Positions 15,406 to 21,214 of a stretch of 21,214 bases of DNA are shown here, in pieces; position 1 is the first letter of the stretch, and every line of letters begins with the position of its first letter. A model generated the notes under the pieces. That model was not told the origin of the DNA. It made no database searches and worked only from the letters and a program-made list of their open reading frames with translations. Position numbers and translations under genes: made by a program. The DNA is from Alistipes sp. (lineage in GTDB: Bacteria > Bacteroidota > Bacteroidia > Bacteroidales > Rikenellaceae), in assembly GCA_017629615.1 (NCBI GenBank), contig JAGBWT010000056.1, positions 1 to 21,214 on the forward strand, in the 5' to 3' direction.

Positions 15406-16446
15406 ATGGCAGAACAAATCAAAGGACGCACCGAAATCTCGACTCTTGGCGAGTTCGGACTCATCGACACCCTCACTCAACCGTTCAAAGCTTCGCGTCG
15501 CTCAACCATCAAAGGCGTTGGCGATGATGCAGCCGTAATAGAGGCTTCGCGCGACACGGCAATCGTCGTTTCGACCGACTCGATGAACGAAGGTATTGAT
15601 TTCGACCTCACCTACTTCCCGCCCAAGCACTTGGGTTACAAGGTCGTAACAAAAGGTATCAGCGACATCGTTGCGATGAATGCGACACCCGAGCAGATAA
15701 CCCTTTCGCTCGGCATATCGTCCAAGATTTCGGTCGAATTTCTCCGCGACTTCTACTCCGGCGTTGAGTTCGCTTGTCGCGAAGCGGAGGTTGATTTGGT
15801 CGGTGGCGACACCTCGGCTTCGGTAACGGGTCTGAATATCAACGTCACCGCCATCGGTCGTGCCAAGCGCAACAAGATTGTCTATCGCAGCGGAGCGAAG
15901 GTCAATGACCTCATCTGCCTCACGGGTAGTCTTGGCGCACCTTTTATGGGATTGAAATTGCTCGAACGTGAGAAGCGCGTTTTGCAGGGCCTAACCAACC
16001 CGACACCACAATTCGAAGGATACGAATACCTACTCGAAAGATACCTCAAACCGCGTGCGCGATTTGACATCGTACGCTCATTGGCCGACGAGGGCATCGT
16101 TCCGACCTCGATGATTGACATCAGCGACGGCCTGGCCTCCGACCTGCTCCAAATCTGCAAAGCTTCGAAATGTGGCGCGCGCATCTACCTCGAACGTCTG
16201 CCTATCGCCCGCCAAACAAATGCGTTGGCCGAAGAGATGCATATCGACCCCGTCGTGGCATCGCTCAATGGTGGCGAGGACTACGAGTTGCTCTTTACCG
16301 TACCTCTCGACAAGCGCGAAGCGGTAATGAACGTCGGTTGCATCGACATCATCGGCCACATCACAGCCGAGCAGACGGGAGCGTGTCTGTTCACACCCGA
16401 CGGCGGAGAAATCCGACTCAAAGCACAAGGATTTAAGGAGGAGTAA
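15406..16446 (+). CDS. thiL: Thiamine-monophosphate kinase
   Basis: ATP-dependent phosphorylation of thiamine phosphate to thiamine diphosphate, the last step of cofactor synthesis. The protein has 346 residues with the AIR-synthase/ThiL fold. The N-terminal glycine-rich GVGDDAAVI (37-45) and metal-site STDSMNEGIDF (56-66) are followed by KGISDIVAMNA (83-93), LVGGDTSAS and the C-terminal DISDGLASDL. The start at 15406 gives a ThiL-like N-terminus and lies after the promoter. No other thi gene is near. The last codons read AAG GAG GAG TAA, which resembles a Shine-Dalgarno but has no gene after it on this strand. Confidence 0.95.
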   Translation: MAEQIKGRTEISTLGEFGLIDTLTQPFKASRRSTIKGVGDDAAVIEASRDTAIVVSTDSMNEGIDFDLTYFPPKHLGYKVVTKGISDIVAMNATPEQITLSLGISSKISVEFLRDFYSGVEFACREAEVDLVGGDTSASVTGLNINVTAIGRAKRNKIVYRSGAKVNDLICLTGSLGAPFMGLKLLEREKRVLQGLTNPTPQFEGYEYLLERYLKPRARFDIVRSLADEGIVPTSMIDISDGLASDLLQICKASKCGARIYLERLPIARQTNALAEEMHIDPVVASLNGGEDYELLFTVPLDKREAVMNVGCIDIIGHITAEQTGACLFTPDGGEIRLKAQGFKEE

Positions 16447-16456
16447 CGCCCCCTGG

Positions 16457-16891
16457 CTAAAATAGAGCATAAAGGCCGTACCACATCACAAAGCGTGCGG
16501 CCTTTCCTATAAGCATATATATCGCCGAGGGGACAAATCCAACGCGATAGAAGCCAAGTGCCACGGCAAAGACATCGCCCACGAACGGCACCCACACAAG
16601 CAACGCAACAAGCGAACCATAACGCTCGACTCGACTCTTTTGTCGTTCGAGCGTCTCGCGTTTAACGCCAAAGCGCTCAATCCATCGCCATTGACCACTA
16701 CGGCCCACACCATACGATGTTAGACCTCCAAGCCAATTACCCGCCGTTGCAACCGCTATCGCCACCCACGGATTGAGCCCACCGACCAAGACACCGACAA
16801 GCAGAGCGTCGGCACTAAACGGCACTATTGTCGCCGCGAGGAACGAGCCGAGAAACAGCCCCAAATATCCGAGTTCAAGCAACCAATCCAT
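16457..16891 (-). CDS. Small VTT/DedA-type (YqaA-like) membrane protein
   Basis: A 144-residue inner-membrane protein. Hydrophobic segments lie at about 2-22, 25-50, 95-115 and 120-143. The N-terminal LGYLGLFLGSFLAATIVPFSADALL and the mid NWLGGLTSYGVGR are characteristic of the YqaA/DedA (VTT domain) family, possibly lipid scramblases or proton-coupled transporters. The start at 16891 (ATG) is chosen: the longer ORF from 16912 begins with GTG inside the -7 box. The call is to family only; the substrate is unknown. Its 3' end converges on thiL with a 10-nt gap. Confidence 0.85.
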   Translation of the reverse strand: MDWLLELGYLGLFLGSFLAATIVPFSADALLVGVLVGGLNPWVAIAVATAGNWLGGLTSYGVGRSGQWRWIERFGVKRETLERQKSRVERYGSLVALLVWVPFVGDVFAVALGFYRVGFVPSAIYMLIGKAARFVMWYGLYALF

Positions 16892-16911
16892 AGACGCTGA
16901 AAATAGTGGCA

Positions 16912-16938
16912 CAAAGATACAAACAAATCCTCGACAAA
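16912..16938 (-). promoter_or_regulatory. Promoter of the YqaA-like gene
   Basis: The minus strand reads TATCTTTG (16919-16912). TTTG (16938-16935) lies 15 nt upstream, a short but possible spacer. The leader before the ATG at 16891 would be about 15 nt. Confidence 0.6.
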
Positions 16939-16962
16939 AATCGCCACCAACAAAATTTTGAC

Positions 16963-16970
16963 TATATTTG
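16963..16970 (+). promoter_or_regulatory. -7 box for the PHP phosphoesterase gene
   Basis: TATATTTG matches TAnnTTTG and lies 20 nt before the ATG at 16991. No clear -33 TTTG is found at the usual distance. It is divergent from the YqaA-like promoter, with about 43 bp between the two boxes. Confidence 0.55.
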
Positions 16971-16990
16971 CATAAATAAACACTACTTCT

Positions 16991-18232
16991 ATGAAAAACA
17001 CCGCAACCCTACTTCTCGCTGTTTTCCTGTTATCTATCGGCACAACCGCAGTAGCACAAAAAGCCAATGAGCCTGCACAATCATTCTACCGCAACAAGCA
17101 TCGTCAAGAGATTACCATACCTCAAATTCTGGGCTACAACGTCTACACAGCCGACCTCCACACCCACACCATCTACTCCGATGGCGATATAACACCTGCG
17201 CTCCGCGTCAGGGAGGCTTGGCAAGACGGTTTGGATATTTTGGCCATTACCGACCACATCGAGTATCGTCGCATCGAGCGCGAACTTATCCGCTATATGG
17301 GCGAGTATATCAAGGAGGAGTATCGCAATCTGCCAAAGGGCGTGAATACCAATTTGCAGGGTGATGCAGCCGATGAGCGCGGAATCCTCGCCAACCTCAA
17401 CGTAGGCTACGAGAAGGCGGCCGAGAGCAATGAGCAGTATGGATTGTTGATTGTACGCGGAGCAGAGATTACCCGCAACGAAGGTCACTTCAACGCAATC
17501 TTCACCACCGACAACAACCAAATCTACCACCCCGACATCGAGACATCTATCCGCAACGCGATAGCACAAGGCGCATTTGTCTTCCACAACCACCCGAAGC
17601 ACGACAAATCGACCCAAAGCACAATGACTCCGCTTGCCGAGCATCTGCACGGAGAGGGGCTGTTGAGGGGTATCGAGCTGTGCAACGGCCCGGTTATGTG
17701 GAGTCGTCTCATATCCTACTGCCTCGACAACGGCTACACGCCAATCTCCACCTCCGATGGTCACAGCACCATAGCCGAGCGTTTCTATCCGCACCACAAC
17801 AACGGTTGCTACCGCAATATGACCCTTATTCTCGCAAATAAGTGCGACGAGCAATCCATCAAGCAGGCCCTTTTCGACGGCCGCACGATAGCCTACCACA
17901 ACAACAAGCTAATCGGCAAGGAGGAGTACCTCGCGGCGCTCTTCGAGGCAAGTATCAGCATCGAACATATGTGCGACAACAAGAAGGAGACGATGGTTAT
18001 CGTAACCAACAAATCTTCGTTCCCTTATCAACTAAAATTTGGCCAAAAGACAGCCATCGTAGAGGCTATGGGCGCCGTTCAATTAACCTTGCCAAAGGGA
18101 GATAGCGAAGTCGAATTTGTCGTGCAAAACCTTATCAGTGGCAACGGCAAGCGACCAAAGGTCAAGATGAGCTTCAAGCGCAAACCTACCAACCAATATT
18201 TGAAAGAGAACCCTACTTGGTATCCACATTAA
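16991..18232 (+). CDS. Secreted PHP-domain phosphoesterase
   Basis: A 413-residue exported protein. The signal peptide is MKNTATLLLAVFLLSIGTTAVA, with a likely cut before Q23. PHP metal ligands are visible in order: DLHTHTIYSDG (H57, H59, D64), ITDH (D88, H89), GAEIT (E159), FHNHP (H199, H201) and TSDGH (D256, H258). All are intact, so it should be an active trinuclear-metal phosphoesterase. A C-terminal region (about 310-413) is beta-rich and resembles the accessory domain of Bacteroidota proteins that databases, as I recall, call Sb-PDE-type phosphodiesterases. Export sets it apart from cytoplasmic histidinol phosphatases. The natural substrate is not predictable; a periplasmic phosphodiester or phosphoglycan is plausible. 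Confidence 0.88.
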   Translation: MKNTATLLLAVFLLSIGTTAVAQKANEPAQSFYRNKHRQEITIPQILGYNVYTADLHTHTIYSDGDITPALRVREAWQDGLDILAITDHIEYRRIERELIRYMGEYIKEEYRNLPKGVNTNLQGDAADERGILANLNVGYEKAAESNEQYGLLIVRGAEITRNEGHFNAIFTTDNNQIYHPDIETSIRNAIAQGAFVFHNHPKHDKSTQSTMTPLAEHLHGEGLLRGIELCNGPVMWSRLISYCLDNGYTPISTSDGHSTIAERFYPHHNNGCYRNMTLILANKCDEQSIKQALFDGRTIAYHNNKLIGKEEYLAALFEASISIEHMCDNKKETMVIVTNKSSFPYQLKFGQKTAIVEAMGAVQLTLPKGDSEVEFVVQNLISGNGKRPKVKMSFKRKPTNQYLKENPTWYPH

Positions 18233-18244
18233 CGACACCGAGCA

Positions 18245-18297
18245 GAATAGAGGCAAGGGGGCAAATCGTCATCGGTTTGCCCTTGCGTCGTCTATTC
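18245..18297 (+). other. Long imperfect hairpin after the PHP gene
   Basis: GAATAGA (18245-18251) pairs with TCTATTC (18291-18297). GGGCAAA (18259-18265) pairs with TTTGCCC (18276-18282), and GCAAG/CTTGC pair between them with two unpaired G residues. It begins 13 nt after the stop. No U-run follows, so it is a 3'-end stabiliser or weak terminator rather than a classical one. Confidence 0.55.
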
Positions 18298-18340
18298 ACT
18301 ATATAATTAAGGTATTTAGAGTAAAAAATATAGCCATAGT

Positions 18341-18370
18341 TTTGTATTTCAAAATTTTTGTTTACCTTTG
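18341..18370 (+). promoter_or_regulatory. Promoter of the rpsF-rpsR-rplI operon
   Basis: TTTG (18341-18344), an 18-nt spacer and TACCTTTG (18363-18370) match both Bacteroidota promoter elements. The leader before rpsF is about 36 nt, A/T-rich, with no Shine-Dalgarno. Confidence 0.82.
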
Positions 18371-18411
18371 CACCGCTAAAAAGCACAAATCATTTTAATA
18401 ATTAAAGTATT

Positions 18412-18759
18412 ATGAACAATTACGAAACCGTTTTCATTGTCACTCCGGTGCTCTCTGAGGCTCAGGTAGCAGAGGTTGCTGACAAATTCCAGGGCATTAT
18501 CACCGAGAACGGCGGTCAGATTGTGAATGTTGAGAACTGGGGCTTGAAGAAGCTTGCATACTCTATTCAGAAGAAGACCTCCGGTTTCTACTTCCTGGTA
18601 GAGTTCACGGGCGAGGGCTCGCTTATCAACAAGCTCGAAACCAACTATCGTCGTGACGAGCGCATTATCCGTTTCTTAACTTTCAAGCAGGACAAGTACG
18701 CTGTCGAGTACTCGGAGAAGCGTCGTGCAAAGCTTGCTAACAAAAACAAGGAGGAGTAA
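18412..18759 (+). CDS. rpsF: 30S ribosomal protein bS6
   Basis: Binds 16S rRNA in the 30S platform with bS18. The protein has 115 residues with the typical [16 protein letters not shown] start, the [23 protein letters not shown] core and a Lys/Glu-rich tail ([12 protein letters not shown]). Codon use shifts to GCT, CGT and AAG-rich triplets, which fits high expression. It is first in the rpsF-rpsR-rplI operon. Its start has no Shine-Dalgarno, unlike the two genes that follow. Confidence 0.98.
   Translation: MNNYETVFIVTPVLSEAQVAEVADKFQGIITENGGQIVNVENWGLKKLAYSIQKKTSGFYFLVEFTGEGSLINKLETNYRRDERIIRFLTFKQDKYAVEYSEKRRAKLANKNKEE
18748..18754 (+). promoter_or_regulatory. Perfect Shine-Dalgarno before rpsR
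   Basis: AAGGAGG matches the anti-SD core exactly, with 8 nt to the rpsR ATG at 18763. It lies in the rpsF end, where the codons AAG GAG GAG encode KEE, so part of the match may be forced by the protein. Confidence 0.75.
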
Positions 18760-18762
18760 ACT

Positions 18763-19038
18763 ATGGCAGAGAACACTCAGGCAGGCGAATTGCGCTACCT
18801 CAACCCAGTATCGGTTGATGTTAAGAAGAAGAAGTATTGCCGTTTCAAGAAGCTCGGCATCAAGTATGTAGATTATAAGGATGGCGAATTCCTCAAAAAG
18901 TTCCTCAACGAGCAGGGTAAGATTCTCCCACGCCGTTTGACCGGTACTTCGCAGAAATTCCAGAAGAAGGTAGCACAGGCTGTTAAGCGTGCGCGTCACC
19001 TCGCAATTTTGCCATTCGTAACCGATTGTATGAAATAA
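18763..19038 (+). CDS. rpsR: 30S ribosomal protein bS18
   Basis: Pairs with bS6 on the 30S platform. The protein has 91 residues. The core includes [50 protein letters not shown] and a basic RNA-binding surface; the N-terminus is somewhat extended ([15 protein letters not shown]). It is 3 nt after the rpsF stop. In Bacteroidota, bS18 helps form the pocket that hides the 16S anti-SD tail, which makes its own strong SD notable. Confidence 0.98.
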   Translation: MAENTQAGELRYLNPVSVDVKKKKYCRFKKLGIKYVDYKDGEFLKKFLNEQGKILPRRLTGTSQKFQKKVAQAVKRARHLAILPFVTDCMK

Positions 19039-19043
19039 GGAGG
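19037..19043 (+). promoter_or_regulatory. Perfect Shine-Dalgarno before rplI
   Basis: AAGGAGG begins inside the rpsR stop codon (TAA, 19036-19038) and lies 8 nt before the rplI ATG, the same spacing as at rpsR. Here most of the motif is intergenic, so it is not explained by protein coding. Confidence 0.85.
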
Positions 19044-19051
19044 AAGGTACT

Positions 19052-19492
19052 ATGGAGATTATTTTGATTAAAGACGTAGAGAACTTGGGCTACGCAAACG
19101 ACATCGTAAATGTTCGCCCTGGTTATGCCAACAACTACCTTATTCCACAAGGTTTTGCAAAGGCCGCTACCGCTTCGGCAAAGAAGGTTTTGGCAGAGAA
19201 CTTGAAGCAGCGCGCTCACAAGGACGCCAAGATTTTGGCTGACGCACAGGCTTTGGCAGAGAAGCTCGCTAACCTCCCACTTTCGTTCACCGTAAAGGCA
19301 GAGGAGGGTCGCATCTTCGGTTCGATTACTTCGACCGACGTTGCAGAGGCTCTCGCAGCAAAGGAGATTGTTGTCGATAAGAAGAACATCGCGGTTGAGG
19401 CTATCAAGACCGTTGGTGAGTACAAGGCAACTATCAAACTTCACCGCGAAGTTAAGGCCGAGGTTGCTCTTTCGGTTGTAGCCGAGGAGTAG
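19052..19492 (+). CDS. rplI: 50S ribosomal protein bL9
   Basis: A 146-residue bL9, near the usual 148. The N-terminal RNA-binding domain is the classical MEIILIKDVENLGYANDIVNVRPGYANNYL. A long helix with alanine-rich KKVLAENLKQRAHKDAKILADAQALAEKL connects to the C-terminal domain. It ends the ribosomal operon and is followed by a terminator hairpin. Confidence 0.98.
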   Translation: MEIILIKDVENLGYANDIVNVRPGYANNYLIPQGFAKAATASAKKVLAENLKQRAHKDAKILADAQALAEKLANLPLSFTVKAEEGRIFGSITSTDVAEALAAKEIVVDKKNIAVEAIKTVGEYKATIKLHREVKAEVALSVVAEE

Positions 19493-19513
19493 TCATCGCA
19501 TCAAACAAATAAC

Positions 19514-19545
19514 GAGGTGCCGATTGCTATTGCAGTCGGCACTTC
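19514..19545 (+). terminator. Terminator hairpin after rplI
   Basis: A 14-bp stem with two G-U wobbles, left arm GAGGTGCCGATTGC (19514-19527), loop TATT and right arm GCAGTCGGCACTTC (19532-19545). It is followed by TTATATTTATATAAG, a broken U-rich tail. It starts 22 nt after the rplI stop. Confidence 0.8.
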
Positions 19546-19612
19546 TTATATTTATATAAGTATTGCCGTTCGTGATTGAAAATTGCCGATTCGTTGAAAA
19601 AACGATTTTTTA

Positions 19613-19644
19613 TTTCTCTATATAGAATTTATCAAATATATTTG
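19613..19644 (+). promoter_or_regulatory. Promoter of the small-protein/lipoprotein operon
   Basis: TTTC (19613-19616), a 20-nt spacer and TATATTTG (19637-19644) form a Bacteroidota promoter with one mismatch in the -33 element. The predicted leader before the 19725 ATG is about 75 nt. Confidence 0.72.
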
Positions 19645-19647
19645 CAA

Positions 19648-19685
19648 CGATTTCGTAGTTTGACAAGATAGCGCTATCGAAATCG
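19648..19685 (+). other. Nested palindrome in the operon leader
   Basis: CGATTTCG (19648-19655) pairs with CGAAATCG (19678-19685). Between them is the perfect 12-bp palindrome GATAGCGCTATC (19667-19678). It begins about at the predicted transcription start, so it could act as an operator or as a 5' leader structure. Confidence 0.45.
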
Positions 19686-19724
19686 AAGCATAAAAGTTAG
19701 TTAATAATTTCACAGATTAAGATA

Positions 19725-19868
19725 ATGATTACGAAGAAAAAGAGTGAGTACGAGTCGCCACGATTGGAGGTCGAGGTGATGGTCTACGAGAGAGGTTTTG
19801 CGTCGAGTTTCTACTTCGACCAAATTGAAGATGCCGAGGAGGGCGAAGGTGAAGACGAATGGATTTAA
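19725..19868 (+). CDS. Small acidic protein of 47 residues, fimbrillin-locus type
   Basis: An ORF starting MITKKKSEYESPRLEVEV, with a middle of YERGFASSFYFD and an acidic end (EDAEEGEGEDEWI). There is no signal peptide, Cys or membrane segment. The pattern Y-x-x-P near the N-terminus followed by E-x-G-F-A-x-S resembles small unnamed proteins that I recall before fimbrillin-type lipoproteins in Bacteroidales. It is 23 nt before the lipoprotein ATG and follows a promoter, so it is probably co-transcribed. The function is unknown; a chaperone-like or peptide role is only speculation. Confidence 0.7.
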   Translation: MITKKKSEYESPRLEVEVMVYERGFASSFYFDQIEDAEEGEGEDEWI

Positions 19869-19891
19869 CTACTAACGAGAAAACAGCAATT

Positions 19892-21214
19892 ATGAAGAAG
19901 ATACTATTTTCGATATTGGCTCTTGCAACCATCGTAGGTTGCTCGACCGACGCAACAGAGATTGCTCCACAGATGCCACTCTACACAACCTCGTTTGAGG
20001 TGGAGGCCGGCACCGACCAGAGCCGTGCTATCTACAACGACCTCGCCTTTTCGTGGGAGGCTGGCGACAAGCTCTACGCCATTCAAGGCGCAGCCGGCAG
20101 TGTAGCCAACACCATCGCACTCAACGAGATTTTCGACAATGGTGTGGCTTGGTTCCGTTGCCCCGATTTCGCATATGCTTCGCAGAGCGAGCATCTTTTC
20201 CACTTCGTATATAGCGTAAACGACGTAACGTTGGGCTACAACTCGGCCGAGATTGCTGTCCCTGCAACGCAGGACGGCGTATGGCGCCCTGTTTTGACAG
20301 GTACGAGCAACACCCCTTCGACCGTTACCCATATCGCAGGTGTCGGCTTGTCGCAGCAGACCGCAGCGCTCGCCATTCGCGTATATAGCAACAACAAGAG
20401 CGACGCTTTGCAGGTCAAGACCATTACCGTTACCGGCGAGAAGCCATTCCTCGGCTCGCTCATCGGCTCGCTCGATGCGAACGGCAAGATGGTCTATACC
20501 ACTAACGCAACCATCAACACCTTTACGACCGACGTATCGTCGATTGCCCTCAACGAGAAGGGTCAATACGAGTACCTCTTCGAGGTGTTGCCTGTCAATG
20601 CAGGTAAGCTCACCGTTACGCTCACCGACTTCGACGGTCGCGTGCTGACACTCTCGACCTCGGGCGAGAAGGAGTTTAAGGCCAACACCCGCACGGCAAT
20701 CAATGCCGCTTGGGTACCAACTATCAATTACAGCGAGATTACCTCGATGTATGAGGACACTGTTGCCAACGGTACAACAGGCCTCGAACCAAGCGCAATC
20801 TATATCCGCAACCTCAATATCGGTGGTGGCTATGGCGACCCACAAATTTTGGTCAATAGCAAGGCTGTTGCCTACACCGTTGAGGCCAACAACACATACG
20901 TTGTTCGCGGTGTCGCTTCGGGTGAGCATACCGTACGCATTGCCGTTCCACAACCCGATGGCTCGTTGAAGGTTTCGTCGGGCGAGCAGGTCGAGGTTAC
21001 GGTTGTGCCTACAATCAATTATAGCGCACGTTCGACCTATGCCTACAACAACGGCACCAAGGTACTCGAAAACAATTTCGACAACCGCACAAGTATCCTC
21101 TTCGAGGGTGTCACGATTAGCAATTCGGACGACTTCACCAACTCGAAACTCGATTTGAACAACATCAAGTTCGTCTATGGCTCTTCGACCGCAACCGTCA
21201 CTTCGGCAGCAAGC
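19892..21214 (+). CDS. Fimbrillin-like lipoprotein with tandem beta modules (partial, 3' end off window)
   Basis: Open for 441 codons without a stop to the window end. The N-terminus MKKILFSILALATIVGC is a lipoprotein signal with Cys17 as the lipidation site; STDA follows, only a partial Bacteroidota surface-export signal. Residues about 30-270 look fimbrillin/Mfa-like: SRAIYNDLAFSWEAGDKLYAI contains the W-x-x-GD-x-hydrophobic pattern, and TLSTSGEKEFKANTRTAINAAW fits the family's last strands. After that, a module of about 97 residues starting VPTINYS occurs at 275 and again at 372, suggesting tandem Ig-like or stalk domains. It is likely a surface or fimbrial tip component. A 349-residue antisense ORF here is a shadow. 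Confidence 0.85.
   Translation, partial: MKKILFSILALATIVGCSTDATEIAPQMPLYTTSFEVEAGTDQSRAIYNDLAFSWEAGDKLYAIQGAAGSVANTIALNEIFDNGVAWFRCPDFAYASQSEHLFHFVYSVNDVTLGYNSAEIAVPATQDGVWRPVLTGTSNTPSTVTHIAGVGLSQQTAALAIRVYSNNKSDALQVKTITVTGEKPFLGSLIGSLDANGKMVYTTNATINTFTTDVSSIALNEKGQYEYLFEVLPVNAGKLTVTLTDFDGRVLTLSTSGEKEFKANTRTAINAAWVPTINYSEITSMYEDTVANGTTGLEPSAIYIRNLNIGGGYGDPQILVNSKAVAYTVEANNTYVVRGVASGEHTVRIAVPQPDGSLKVSSGEQVEVTVVPTINYSARSTYAYNNGTKVLENNFDNRTSILFEGVTISNSDDFTNSKLDLNNIKFVYGSSTATVTSAAS

Noticed and set aside
16434..16446. Shine-Dalgarno-like string at the end of thiL
   Set aside because: AAGGAGG encodes KEE and no + strand gene follows; it serves only as a caution for the rpsR site.
16892..16912. 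A GTG start for the YqaA-like protein
   Set aside because: The GTG lies inside the -7 promoter element; the ATG at 16891 is downstream of the likely transcription start.
18371..18411. S6:S18-binding leader RNA before rpsF
   Set aside because: The leader is about 36 nt, A/T-rich and has no visible hairpin carrying the expected bulged motif, though a CCG triplet is present.
19904..20953. A 349-codon minus-strand ORF at the right end
   Set aside because: It is antisense to the lipoprotein frame, which has a signal sequence, fimbrillin patterns and a promoter; the antisense product has none.

Overview
The window reads as chromosomal DNA from a gut-type Bacteroidales, most likely Rikenellaceae and Alistipes-like. 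The lineage rests on four things seen here. Promoters carry the Bacteroidota -7 box TAnnTTTG (TATCTTTG, TACCTTTG, TATATTTG). Most starts lack a Shine-Dalgarno sequence. The gene content is typical: type III glutamine synthetase, an ArgF' transcarbamylase, a secreted sulfatase and a fimbrillin-type lipoprotein. Codons are rich in TCG, GAC and ATC. The genus is an inference; the order is fairly secure.

Layout. A C-rich repeat region (1-120) and an AT-rich promoter region precede glnN (type III glutamine synthetase, + strand). glnN converges on a seven-gene arginine operon plus a leading acyltransferase, all on the minus strand and transcribed from about 10660 down to 2513: GNAT, argG, argC, argD, argF', argB, argE/dapE-type deacylase, argH. 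The two units share a perfect 30-bp palindromic terminator. Upstream of the arginine promoter, on the same strand, lie a SulP anion transporter and, before it, a secreted Ser-type sulfatase. A CAU-anticodon tRNA with its own promoter and terminator follows on the + strand. Then come adk (minus), thiL (+), a small VTT/YqaA-type membrane protein (minus) and a secreted PHP-domain phosphoesterase (+). The rpsF-rpsR-rplI ribosomal operon (+) is next. The last locus is a 47-codon acidic small protein followed by a fimbrillin-like lipoprotein that runs off the window end.

How the genes work together. glnN fixes ammonia into glutamine. The arginine operon takes glutamate through N-acyl intermediates (GNAT, ArgB, ArgC, ArgD, ArgF', deacylase) to citrulline, and then through ArgG and ArgH to arginine. 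Most arg junctions overlap or lie within 4 nt (TAATG, ATGA, TAG-N3-ATG), so the operon looks translationally coupled. ArgF' closely resembles the N-succinylornithine transcarbamylase of Bacteroides fragilis as I remember it. Residue 90, which sets acetyl versus succinyl specificity, is alanine, which predicts a succinylated pathway. No argR, carAB or classical argA is visible. The sulfatase and SulP pair suggests release and movement of sulfate from host or dietary sulfated glycans.

Most novel points: the A90 ArgF'; perfect AAGGAGG Shine-Dalgarno sequences, with identical 8-nt spacing, before rpsR (bS18) and rplI in a phylum that hides its anti-SD in a pocket made partly of bS18 and bS6; a cysteine cluster in the GNAT; a CAU tRNA with an aberrant T-arm; and the small acidic protein/lipoprotein locus at the right end. 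No CRISPR array, insertion sequence, phage gene or attachment site was seen. No gene-free stretch exceeds 300 bases.
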